From a virus, in the IMG/VR virus record IMGVR_UViG_3300044679_000032, positions 1-40,417 of that record: a DNA stretch of 40,417 bases; one strand, given 5' to 3'. Below the pieces are notes generated by a model, which saw only the letters and a list, made by a program, of their open reading frames with translations, had not been told where the DNA came from and ran no database searches. The position numbers and the translations under genes were made by a program. Positions 30,412-37,246 of this stretch are shown here, piece after piece (position 1 is the first letter of the stretch; each line of letters opens with the position of its first letter).

Positions 30412-31950
30412 TTAAGAGTGTGCCTGCTCGAGCGGGCCTCCACTGAGCGGTTTGAGAAACACATCGCCCTGGCGGATAAACCGGCCCCGCTTGTAATCTG
30501 TTTCGCTTTGACCGAAGGTCCAGCCGACAGCCTCGTAGCAACGCGAGTGATCGTGCTTCACGCGGAGCGTGTATTGGCGGCCGGTCGATGGATCCGTGAG
30601 GCGCACAAAGCGTAGCGGCCGATCCTCGAAGTCGCGCAACTCAGCCGACTCGAGCAGTTCCGCGCGTTCCGTGCCGGCACGATAGCTCGTGACCAGGCGC
30701 TGGCCGGCGTCAACGATCGCCGAGACAGGAATGTCGGGAAAGTTTGTGTGCAGCTCGTCGACGTGAATCAGCTTCATCTTGGCGACGGCGCAGAAATTGT
30801 CCCAGCCCATCCGCTCAACCATCACGCGGCGAACCTCGGCGTTTTCCTCCGCTCGAATATGATCGATCGTGATCCAGTCAGGTCTCACTACAACAAACGC
30901 CGGAACCAATACCCCATGCCAGAAATAGAGATTTTCGACGTCTGACTCAAGAGCCGCGTCTTGCTCGTTATGAAGCCGGCGACCGCCGTCGACTCGCTCC
31001 ACATGCACGGCCGGCTTTGCGACCCAATAAAGCGCGTCATTGGTCCAGTAAAGTAGCCACGCGCCCGAGATATAGGCGTCGAGCAGCGGCTCAGCCCATG
31101 CGGATACGGTCGGCGCGGATCGCTGAAAGGCCCCGATCGCCGTGGTAACAATCCATGACAGTTCCCAGCCGTACCACGACCAGCCGCGGGCCTGGATGCA
31201 CCATTGCGCGAAGCGTAATGGTGCATCGAAATTTAGAGCGGCCTGAGCGTCCCGAGCGGCCAGAGCGGCCCGAGCGGCCAGAGCGTCCAGAGCGTCCTGA
31301 GCGGCCCGAGCGGCCTGAGCGGCCTGAGCGGCCAGAGCGGCCCGAGCGTCCCGAGCGGCCAGAGCGGCCAGAGCGGCCCGAGCGTCCCGAGCGGCCAGAG
31401 CGTCCAGAGCGGCCCGAGCGTCCAGAGCGGCCCGAGCGTCCCGAGCGGCCAGAGCGTCCAGAGCGGCCCGAGCGGCCTGAGCGGCCAGAGCGGCCTGAGC
31501 GGCCTGAGCGTCCAGAGCGGCCCGAGCGTCCAGAGCGGCCCGAGCGTCCAGAGCGGCCCGAGCGGCCCGAGCGGCCAGAGCGGCCTGAGCGGCCTGAGCG
31601 GCCCAAGCGGCCAGAGCGGCCTGAGCGGCCCAAGCGGCCAGAGCGGCCTGAGCGTCCCGAGCGGCCAGAGCGGCCCGAGCGGCCAGAGCGTCGGGCTTAT
31701 ACCCGGCTCGCTTCGCAAAATCCGCGAGGATTGCAGCGATGGATCGCTGCAAGGAGGGATGCTCCTCCAGCGTCCAACCGCGGCGCAATTGTACGACGTT
31801 CCGCTCAACGCCCAGAGCGACAAGATAAGCTTTCAGTGATAGCTCAACCGCTGGCGCATCCATTGCCCCTGGGTAATTACACGCTTCGACATAAGCATCG
31901 AACTTTGGATGGCGCTCGGCCAATTTCGCTATCTTGCGCGATTCCTTCAT
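30412..31950 (-). CDS. Ala-rich tandem-repeat protein with DUF6745-like C-terminus
   Basis: 512 residues from the ATG at 31950 with AAAGGAAGAAAA upstream; an upstream TTG at 31965 lies inside that site. Residues 1-85 form a helical N-terminal domain (KLAERHPKFDAYVEACNYPG, ELSLKAYLVALGV). Residues 87-239 consist of 51 three-residue units [AD]-A-[LRQW], predicted as one long helical rod. The C-terminal 270 residues have the DUF6745-like end (MKLIHVDELHTNFPDIPVSAIVDAG, RLVTSYRAG, YKRGRFIRQGDVFLKP). Stop and start are well separated from the 30354 gene. The rod may display a binding surface set by the variable positions. Confidence 0.7.
   Translation of the reverse strand: MKESRKIAKLAERHPKFDAYVEACNYPGAMDAPAVELSLKAYLVALGVERNVVQLRRGWTLEEHPSLQRSIAAILADFAKRAGYKPDALAARAALAARDAQAALAAWAAQAALAAWAAQAAQAALAARAARAALDARAALDARAALDAQAAQAALAAQAARAALDALAARDARAALDARAALDALAARDARAALAALAARDARAALAAQAAQAARAAQDALDALAARAALAARDAQAALNFDAPLRFAQWCIQARGWSWYGWELSWIVTTAIGAFQRSAPTVSAWAEPLLDAYISGAWLLYWTNDALYWVAKPAVHVERVDGGRRLHNEQDAALESDVENLYFWHGVLVPAFVVVRPDWITIDHIRAEENAEVRRVMVERMGWDNFCAVAKMKLIHVDELHTNFPDIPVSAIVDAGQRLVTSYRAGTERAELLESAELRDFEDRPLRFVRLTDPSTGRQYTLRVKHDHSRCYEAVGWTFGQSETDYKRGRFIRQGDVFLKPLSGGPLEQAHS
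31234..31692 (-). repeat. 51-copy tandem nonamer (GMC GCT YDG), 459 bp
   Basis: Every unit reads G[A/C]C GCT [C/T][T/G/A]G on the minus strand, encoding [AD]-A-[LRQW]. By my reading, 21 units end in Leu (CTG; CTA in the last), 17 in Arg (CGG), 11 in Gln (CAG) and 2 in Trp (TGG); 14 begin with Asp. Pro (CCG) never appears in the variable slot. Apart from the boundary unit there is no synonymous variation. No frame on either strand contains a stop, which creates long false frames (ERP, GRS, LWP repeats). Replication slippage is expected to change copy number. Confidence 0.9.
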
Positions 31951-31970
31951 TTTTCTTCCTTTCAATTTTT

Positions 31971-32003
31971 GCGGTGATGACGGATGAACTCCGCCATCAC
32001 CGC
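31971..32003 (-). repeat. Perfect long stem-loop in the leader of the repeat-protein gene
   Basis: GCGGTGATGGCGGA and TCCGTCATCACCGC pair over 14 bp (one G-U) around a GTTCA loop, on the minus strand, ending about 10 bases before the AAAGGA ribosome site at 31950. There is no T-run after it, so it is more likely an mRNA-processing, protein-binding or translational-control element than a terminator. Confidence 0.6.
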
Positions 32004-32131
32004 GTGTCGCGGCAGCCTACCTTCCGCCGCCTTCACAGCCCTGCGAACCTCGCGGGAAGCAGGGCGCAAAGCTTGTCAGTTCGGTTTCCCTTTGGCGCGG
32101 CGATGAATCCGCTCCGCGGCCGCCTTGTCGA

Positions 32132-32536
32132 TCACTTCCCCCAGGTCAATGTGTTTTTAAGCGCGGCGAACCAGGGCAGGTAATCAGCCGCCGCCGCGGC
32201 GAGCAGCGAGGCCATGCCCCACGCCACGAAGGCCAGTACAAACACCCACTCGAAGCGGTGTATCTGGCGCAGCGCCCAGGCGCCGTAGTTGTTGCCACCT
32301 TTCGCTCGCTCGGCCGCCATCTGCTCGAGGCGATCGAGATCGCGCGCGCAGGCATAGCACCGGCTCAGCTCATCGCCCCCGTCCATTTCAACCAGCGCCG
32401 CGCGCCGGCAGCCCGGCGTCCTGCACAAGCTGAAGCGGCGCGCCAGGTTTGTCTCGACCTCTTTGCGGGTCACTGCCGCACCGCGCATAAAGAACGGGCG
32501 CCGGGTCATCGTTTCTTCGTTCTCCATCTCACTCAT
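32132..32536 (-). CDS. Zinc-cluster and membrane protein
   Basis: 134 residues from the ATG at 32536 (ATGA overlap with the previous gene); the longer frame upstream is antisense-like. Residues about 37-63 carry four Cys (SLCRTPGCRRAA..., RCYACARD), a probable zinc site. A membrane segment lies at about 100-118 (FVLAFVAWGMASLLAAAAA). Such membrane-anchored zinc proteins are rare in phages; the role is unknown. A 19-codon GTG frame overlaps its stop but is not called. Confidence 0.55.
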   Translation of the reverse strand: MSEMENEETMTRRPFFMRGAAVTRKEVETNLARRFSLCRTPGCRRAALVEMDGGDELSRCYACARDLDRLEQMAAERAKGGNNYGAWALRQIHRFEWVFVLAFVAWGMASLLAAAAADYLPWFAALKNTLTWGK

Positions 32537-32805
32537 GCCGCTCTCCGTTTCCTGCGCCGCTTTCGATCCAGGCGGCGCATCTCCATATCGATCGCACCTT
32601 TTCCCCATCCCCGATAGGGCGATGGAGGACGAGGAGGCTGTGCCACCTCCGCTGCCCGCTTGCGCGCTGCCTCGGCGATGATGCAATCCGGCCGGCTGCA
32701 CACCGTGCGCTCGCGGTTGAACCACATGCACTCGTCGCCCTCGGCGAGCCTGCAGTCCCCGTGACAGTTGCAATGCCGGCAGACGCCCGGCGCGACGAGT
32801 GTCAT
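32533..32805 (-). CDS. Cys-rich zinc-finger-like protein
   Basis: 90 residues with nine Cys or so in the N-terminal half: CRHCNCHGDC, DECMWF, ERTVCSRPDC, spacing typical of small phage zinc proteins. The C-terminus is basic (MEMRRLDRKRRRKRRAA). Overlaps both neighbours by four bases. It probably binds nucleic acid. Confidence 0.6.
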   Translation of the reverse strand: MTLVAPGVCRHCNCHGDCRLAEGDECMWFNRERTVCSRPDCIIAEAARKRAAEVAQPPRPPSPYRGWGKGAIDMEMRRLDRKRRRKRRAA

Positions 32806-33020
32806 GGCGAGGCCTTCCCTTCAGCCCGTAGCCATGCGTCGAGCTTCTTCAGCGCACCCCGCATCTCGGCGTACTCGCTATAGACATAGCGCGGCGTAGA
32901 ATCGGCGAGTTTGCGCCTGCCAGGCTCGGCGAAGCTGTCGAACAGAATTGACGCCTCGCGCGCGATGATGCGTTGAAACAGCCGCAAATCCTCAACAGGC
33001 ACAGCAATCGCCCTGGTCAC
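32802..33020 (-). CDS. Hypothetical small helical protein
   Basis: 72 residues from a GTG at 33020 overlapping the ParB stop (GTGA). Sequence is mostly helical (VEDLRLFQRIIAREASILFDSF, RGALKKLDAWLRAEG). No family recognised. Confidence 0.55.
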   Translation of the reverse strand: MTRAIAVPVEDLRLFQRIIAREASILFDSFAEPGRRKLADSTPRYVYSEYAEMRGALKKLDAWLRAEGKASP

Positions 33021-34882
33021 TTTTTGCCGCCCTTCGTCGCAGCGGCCCAGCGCTTGCGTTGCGCGTCAGCGATCCGCTTCTTCGCCGCGGCGTTGAGGAT
33101 CGGCTTCTTCGCCGGCCTTTCCTTCTTTGCCGGCGCGGCCTTCAGTTTCTCGGCAGCGGCTTTGTCCCAGGCCTTCGACGCGTCGTAGCCGATCAACTTC
33201 AAAGCGCCGATGAACGCTTTGCGATCCTCGGTCGCCGGTGAGTACTTCCAGACCTCAATCCAGCGATCGTCGATCGAAAGCAGCGCCACCGCGCGCGCAA
33301 AATTCACGCTGCCCAGCGGCGCGGTGCGCACGATCTTCTCGAGGCCAGGCAACACGGCGTTGAAGCACTCACGCGCCGAACCACCGGGTATCTGCGAGAG
33401 CACAAGATTGCGCAGCAACTGTTCCGGCAACTTCGTGACCTTGTCGAGCGCCGCGCCGGCCAGCCGCACGCGAAGCCTGGTTTCAGCCATCGCCGCCAAA
33501 GCCACGCGCTCTTCTTTTGCCTTACGCTCAGCCTCCGTCTCACCACGATCGGCGACAACGCCCTTCGGCTTCTCCCAGGCCTTCAGGTGTGCCTTACAGC
33601 CAGGCGCAATGCATACTGCGAGCTGCTGGCCAGGCTTGCGTAGTTTCGCGTCGTAGCCCGTGTAGCCGCGATTGGCATCGTCCGACCAATCGACCGTCAC
33701 GCCCAGGCGGACATGGGCACAGCTCTTCGGCTTCGCCTCCCTCCACTGGCCGACTTTAAAGGTCTGCATCAGGTTGACGCCTGACTCGTCGACCAGTATC
33801 GTTCCGGCCTTGGCTTCCGAAAAGCGCGGCTTAACGCTGGTTTCTTTCCAGCTCAGCCGCACCGCCGGGCCGTGTCCCGCTTCCTGTTTCGCAGTGGCTT
33901 CATTCAGCCGGATCTGTACAAACTGCGCGCGCTTATTCTCGAAACATTCGCCGTTCTCGCAGGTCGCCGCGTCAATCGCAAGATCTCCAAACAGCGTGTC
34001 ATTAGCCTTCGTGTTCGATGGGCAGTTCGAGCACGCGCCCGCAGCGGAGACAAGCTCGGCGTCATCCAGGCCCCACGGCGCGCGAGAGAGCTTGCGGCCG
34101 ACATGTTGCTCAATGTGTTCCTTGAGCCGCTGCGGTGATTGAGGCTCCCATTTGAAGCGCCAGGACTGCTTTCCCCTGCTCGCCTCGATGCGATCCTCAA
34201 TAACTTTTGCGATCGAGACTTTCATTCCAGCGTTGTGATCGAGTGCCCATTTGAGATTGACATCCTGCTCGTCGACGCCGAGCCGCGCCAGCAAGAGCGC
34301 ATGGTCAATCGTGATGAGACGCTCAGCCAGCGCCTTGCGCGGCATCTCCGCCAGGGAGACGAGCTGGAGACGCCGCGCAACATAGGAGACTTCTTTGCCG
34401 ACCACGGCAGCGATCGCCGCCGGCGTGCCGAGAGTCGCCTGCAGTTCCTTATACGCATCGGCTTCTTCGAGTGCCGGCACGCCTTCGCGCTGCAGGTTGT
34501 CGACCAGGCCGATCTGCCGCGCCTGGTCGTCATTGAGGTCGCGAACAACGCAGGAGACTGTCTTCCAGTTGAGCTTGAAGACTGCGCGGTACCGGCGATG
34601 GCCGGCGACGATCTCATAAGCGCAGCTCGAGCGCGCGGCCTGCTCGGGGTGCTGGAGGATATCTTTCAGCGACTCTATCGGCCGAACGATCAGTGGCAGC
34701 AGCAGCCCTTGCTTCTGAATGCTGGCCGTGAGCTCGTCGAGCGCCGCCGCGTCAAAAGTCTTGCGCGCATTCCAGGGCGCGACGCGGAGCTGCTCCATGA
34801 GAATCGATTGCGACTTCTCGGCTGCAATGTGAACGGGGGTCGCCGCAGCTTCGGCGATCGATTGCACCTTCGCGGCCGTCAT
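33017..34882 (-). CDS. ParB/RepB/Spo0J-family protein with zinc-like cluster
   Basis: 621 residues from an ATG overlapping the upstream stop (ATGA). The N-terminal ParB domain (about 28-150) has ILMEQLRVAPWNARKTF, then LTASIQKQGLLLPLIVRP, VAGHRRYRAVF (box II, R-R) and VDNLQREGVPALEEADAY (box III). An HTH-containing region follows (YVARRLQLVSLAEMPRKALAERLITIDHALLLARL). A four-Cys cluster (CSNCPSN, then CENGECFENKR) lies at about 280-315, and the C-terminus is Lys/Ala-rich. No ParA gene exists in the window, so it may act as a DNA-binding regulator or a stand-alone ParB-like CTPase rather than in classical partition. It is the second gene of the leftward early operon. Confidence 0.8.
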   Translation of the reverse strand: MTAAKVQSIAEAAATPVHIAAEKSQSILMEQLRVAPWNARKTFDAAALDELTASIQKQGLLLPLIVRPIESLKDILQHPEQAARSSCAYEIVAGHRRYRAVFKLNWKTVSCVVRDLNDDQARQIGLVDNLQREGVPALEEADAYKELQATLGTPAAIAAVVGKEVSYVARRLQLVSLAEMPRKALAERLITIDHALLLARLGVDEQDVNLKWALDHNAGMKVSIAKVIEDRIEASRGKQSWRFKWEPQSPQRLKEHIEQHVGRKLSRAPWGLDDAELVSAAGACSNCPSNTKANDTLFGDLAIDAATCENGECFENKRAQFVQIRLNEATAKQEAGHGPAVRLSWKETSVKPRFSEAKAGTILVDESGVNLMQTFKVGQWREAKPKSCAHVRLGVTVDWSDDANRGYTGYDAKLRKPGQQLAVCIAPGCKAHLKAWEKPKGVVADRGETEAERKAKEERVALAAMAETRLRVRLAGAALDKVTKLPEQLLRNLVLSQIPGGSARECFNAVLPGLEKIVRTAPLGSVNFARAVALLSIDDRWIEVWKYSPATEDRKAFIGALKLIGYDASKAWDKAAAEKLKAAPAKKERPAKKPILNAAAKKRIADAQRKRWAAATKGGKK

Positions 34883-35841
34883 TGCTGCACCGCCCGATCT
34901 GCCGCGGTGTCGACGACGTCCAGCAATTGCGGATTGGCTGCGCAGAAGTTGATCGCGGCCGCGATGCGCCGCGCGATCGGGCCCATCGTCGGCGGAAGCC
35001 AGAAAAGATGCCCCTCCTCGCAGTCCTCAACGTCAAACCCACCTACGCCCGGTTCCTGGATGACCCGCCATGGCTCCTTGAATCCAGAGGAAAGGCGCGC
35101 CGGTTCCCAATCCGCCGCGCCCTGGTTCACTTGCTGACTTTGTTTCTGGTCCTCCCTTCCTGTTGGAGTTAACTGCGAAAGCGGAACTTCATCGATCGTC
35201 TTTTCAAGGTCGGCCAGGATGGCATAGACTTCGCTGACCCGGCAGAAGCCGAGATGCTCAAGCTTGTGCGACTCACTGTTAGCCTGCCGGCACTCAAGGC
35301 AGCGCTCGTGGTGGAGGGCGCCCTGCACAATCCGCGCATCCGCCAGGCGCTTGGCGGCGAACATCAGCTTGATGAAGAGCCGGTCGCGCTCTTCGCGCGC
35401 GAGCTCGCGGCGCAAGGTCTCCGGCACTTCGCCGGCGACGTAGTCGCGGCCGCGGAGGACCGAAGGCCGATGAGCTTCGTCATCCAGGAAACGCTCGTCG
35501 GCCCGGTCGGGCCGGACAAGGAAAGGCTGCCAGCCGACGCCAGGCACGTCGACGCCGACAGCATCGCCGGTCGCGTCAGGCACACTCTCGGCCGCGCCGG
35601 CGTCGAGATCCGCAGGCACATGCGGATCGCCGCGGTTGCCCTCGTTGCAAGGGGCATCTACGGCAACAGAATCGGACACCTCAGCGCGAGCGTCGAAGCC
35701 GTCGGCGTAAAACTCTTCGAGCTCTGCCGGTGACGGCTGCTCGGTGTGAGGTTCAGGGAATTCGTCGGCAGGCAGAAAGCTTGCCGGAGGCAGGTTGCTG
35801 GGGTTACTCGTCGTGTTAGCGACGTTGCGAGGTTCGTTCAT
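34879..35841 (-). CDS. First gene of the early operon, hypothetical
   Basis: 320 residues from the ATG at 35841 (GGAAGGGATTGGACC upstream). The N-terminal 150 residues are acidic, Asp/Glu/Pro/Ala-rich and probably disordered. A helical region with Cys/His (ALHHERCLECRQANSESHKLEHLGFC) at about 175-200 could bind zinc. The C-terminus contains EDCEEGHLFWLPPTMGPIARRIAAAINF. No family is recognised. It precedes parB with a four-base overlap and is expressed from the promoter region at 35842-36160. Confidence 0.55.
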   Translation of the reverse strand: MNEPRNVANTTSNPSNLPPASFLPADEFPEPHTEQPSPAELEEFYADGFDARAEVSDSVAVDAPCNEGNRGDPHVPADLDAGAAESVPDATGDAVGVDVPGVGWQPFLVRPDRADERFLDDEAHRPSVLRGRDYVAGEVPETLRRELAREERDRLFIKLMFAAKRLADARIVQGALHHERCLECRQANSESHKLEHLGFCRVSEVYAILADLEKTIDEVPLSQLTPTGREDQKQSQQVNQGAADWEPARLSSGFKEPWRVIQEPGVGGFDVEDCEEGHLFWLPPTMGPIARRIAAAINFCAANPQLLDVVDTAADRAVQQ

Positions 35842-35859
35842 GGTCCAATCCCTTCCGTG

Positions 35860-35931
35860 CTTTCCGGAAAGGAATGTGGACCCGCGCCTTGAAGCCTGCC
35901 AGCGGCCCTCGGGCCGTGGCGCTTTTAGCGC
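35860..35931 (-). promoter_or_regulatory. Structured leader of the early operon
   Basis: The leader contains the palindrome CTTTCCGGAAAG (35860-35871), a perfect hairpin CGGCCC-TC-GGGCCG (35903-35916) and GCGC-TTTTA-GCGC (35919-35931), all between the promoter-like region and the 35841 start. They may be attenuator or RNA stability elements. No start codon or gene is visible here. Confidence 0.35.
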
Positions 35932-35995
35932 GCCCTACGCTATCTTGGAACCGATAGCCCAGGACCACAAGAGATTGTGTTTACCCTCGGGAGAG

Positions 35996-36054
35996 TGGTG
36001 AGCCCGGTGCGGCTCGAACGCACGACCCACGCCTTAAAAGGGCGTTGCTCTAAA
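35996..36054 (-). tRNA. tRNA-Lys(UUU) 3' portion (partial; 5' half missing)
   Basis: Read on the minus strand, the region has the D-stem 3' strand (TAGAGCA), an ACGCC-CTTTTAA-GGCGT anticodon arm with anticodon UUU (36036-36038), a GGGTC variable loop, a T-arm (GTGCG-TTCGAGC-CGCAC), the 3' acceptor strand CGGGCTC, discriminator A and encoded CCA. The 5' acceptor strand (GAGCCCG) and a pairing D-stem are absent; the upstream bases pair only by chance over 5 bp. It is thus a fragment and not a functional gene by itself. Confidence 0.6.
35996..36054. other. Candidate attP core derived from host tRNA-Lys
   Basis: About 57 bases match what a complete bacterial tRNA-Lys(UUU) gene would contain from the D-loop to the CCA end. 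Temperate phages that integrate at tRNA genes carry exactly this kind of 3' segment, which restores the gene on insertion. It lies in the 5' leader region of the early operon. No integrase gene was found, so integration would need an undetected or external recombinase. Confidence 0.55.
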
Positions 36055-36127
36055 GCAACAGGCCGTTGGCCGGGCGGCCGCAGACCTAAACACAAAACTC
36101 AATCTTCCGGATGAAGCACTGCGCTCC

Positions 36128-36155
36128 ACATTAAGCCAACTTCTTCGGTTGTCAA
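36128..36155 (-). promoter_or_regulatory. Promoter for the leftward early operon
   Basis: Perfect -35 TTGACA (36150-36155) and TAATGT (36128-36133; matching T1, A2, T6) separated by 16 bp on the minus strand. It would transcribe the tRNA-like element, the leader hairpins and the operon beginning at 35841. This is the best consensus promoter I see in the window. Confidence 0.55.
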
Positions 36156-36158
36156 CCG
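36146..36158. promoter_or_regulatory. Operator-like dyad over the -35 element
   Basis: CGGTTG-T-CAACCG covers the TTGACA -35 hexamer of the promoter above. A repressor bound here would block RNA polymerase. The arms are 6 bp with a single central base. Confidence 0.4.
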
Positions 36159-36230
36159 TCGAAACGAGCCCTGCATGTGGAAATGTTGTCTTTTATGGTA
36201 CAGGCGCGAGTCCCGTTTATTACTAACCCG

Positions 36231-36260
36231 CGTGATCTTCACGTTCCTTTGGTACCCAAA
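36231..36260. promoter_or_regulatory. Pair of 5-3-5 dyads upstream of the early promoter
   Basis: CGTGA-TCT-TCACG (36231-36243) and TTTGG-TAC-CCAAA (36248-36260) lie side by side, spaced by four bases. Together with the dyad at the -35 box they form a compact control region in a 600-base gap without genes. The surroundings are lower in GC than the genes. Confidence 0.35.
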
Positions 36261-36357
36261 TCCCGCCGCGGCGCTCGCGTGTCGGCGGTTTACCCATCGG
36301 CTGATCGGCCCAGGCCATGGCCGCCCAGCGGCGCTTGAAGGAGGGCCTGAAACTCTA

Positions 36358-36395
36358 ACGCAAGAGGCCGCGCCCGCGGCCCCTCACGTTTGCGT
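36358..36395 (-). terminator. Terminator-like hairpin after the tailspike operon
   Basis: ACGCAA and TTGCGT flank an inner stem, GAGGCCGC and GCGGCCCCTC around GCCC, giving an imperfect stem of about 16 bp. It follows the stop at 36441 and precedes the regulatory region, the expected place to end the spike operon. A strong T-run is missing. Confidence 0.4.
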
Positions 36396-36440
36396 GCTGC
36401 AATCCGGAACAAGCTCTGTTTTCTCCGCGACCTCCTTTCA

Positions 36441-36728
36441 TTATGTAAAAAGGCAGCCCGCGCCATTCGGCTCAGCGGCCGCCATGCGCGTAATCTGATA
36501 CCGGTCCCGCGGCGGCCCCGGCTCATGCGTGAGCACATACTTCCAGCGCCCGCTCGGCAACCAGGCGAGGCCTCCATTGCGGCCATTCTTGATCGCGCCG
36601 CATTCAGAGTCCTGCCCGATCTCATAGACGATCCGGTCAAACTGCGGCTTAGTCAGGCGCCGTATGTTTCCAGGCACTCCTGTCTGCACCCGTCCGAAGA
36701 TCTCGGCAATGAAGCCATGCGCGCTCAC
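36441..36728 (-). CDS. Small protein after the tailspike lipoprotein gene
   Basis: 95 residues from a GTG overlapping the previous stop (GTGA). Basic, Gly/Arg-containing sequence (FIAEIFGRVQTGVPGNIRRLTKPQFDRIVYEIG, SGRWKYVLTHEPGPPRDRY). No family recognised, but the operon position suggests a role linked to the tailspike or the particle surface. Confidence 0.6.
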   Translation of the reverse strand: MSAHGFIAEIFGRVQTGVPGNIRRLTKPQFDRIVYEIGQDSECGAIKNGRNGGLAWLPSGRWKYVLTHEPGPPRDRYQITRMAAAEPNGAGCLFT

Positions 36729-37237
36729 CGGGCCGACGCAGCCACCAGGCCCACGGCCGGCCGAGGCGCATCCTTCGCCGCCACAACCGGCAAGTCAGGC
36801 AGCAGAGTCGGGAACGTCAGGCTCGCCACTGCGGGCGTGCCCAGGCTCGGAGCCGTAATAGTCACAGCCGTCGCCGCGGCCCGCGAGAGCACATACCCCG
36901 TAGGCGCGGCGCCGCTCGTCGGGGCCTGCCAGCTGAGCGTCACTGACTCCGTGCCCGTCACTGCGGCGATCGCGGTGTTAGAGGGCAGACTGACCAGCGC
37001 CGGCGTTACCGCGTTGTTCTGCGACTGCGCGATGTAGCACCACTCACCCGCGCCGGGACTTGTGTCTTTATAGGTCAGGGCCGTCACCGGGCTCGACGCA
37101 TTGAGCGCGACATAGACGGTCCCGGTTGAGGCCGGGCACGTGTAGGAAGTCGGGTTGGGAGTCACCTGCGCATGGCAACCGGCGACGAGAAAAAGGCTAA
37201 GCGTAAGTGAACCGAGCAACAGGATTGAGCGTTTCAT
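36725..37237 (-). CDS. Secreted or lipoprotein-like protein with FN3-like domain
   Basis: 170 residues from the ATG at 37237 (AAAGGAGAACT upstream). Residues 1-23 are a leader with a lipobox-like LVAGC (Cys21) and a second possible cut CHA|Q. Residues about 95-145 have an FN3-like pattern (SVTLSWQAPTSGAAPTGYVLSRA). A lipoprotein would place it in the host envelope, for example as a superinfection-exclusion lipoprotein or a receptor-modifying protein; alternatively it belongs to the tail. It is the second gene of the tailspike operon. Confidence 0.65.
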   Translation of the reverse strand: MKRSILLLGSLTLSLFLVAGCHAQVTPNPTSYTCPASTGTVYVALNASSPVTALTYKDTSPGAGEWCYIAQSQNNAVTPALVSLPSNTAIAAVTGTESVTLSWQAPTSGAAPTGYVLSRAAATAVTITAPSLGTPAVASLTFPTLLPDLPVVAAKDAPRPAVGLVAASAR

Positions 37238-37246
37238 AGTTCTCCT

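Noticed and set aside
31234-31692. CRISPR-like array
   Set aside because: Units are 9 bp with no spacers and stay in one reading frame.
32097-32156. 19-codon frame starting with GTG overlapping the 32132 stop
   Set aside because: Too short and no other support.
31155-32183. Plus-strand frame of ERP repeats and minus-strand GRS or LWP frames
   Set aside because: They are all readings of the 9-bp repeat; the minus-strand frame with N- and C-terminal domains and a ribosome site is the real gene.
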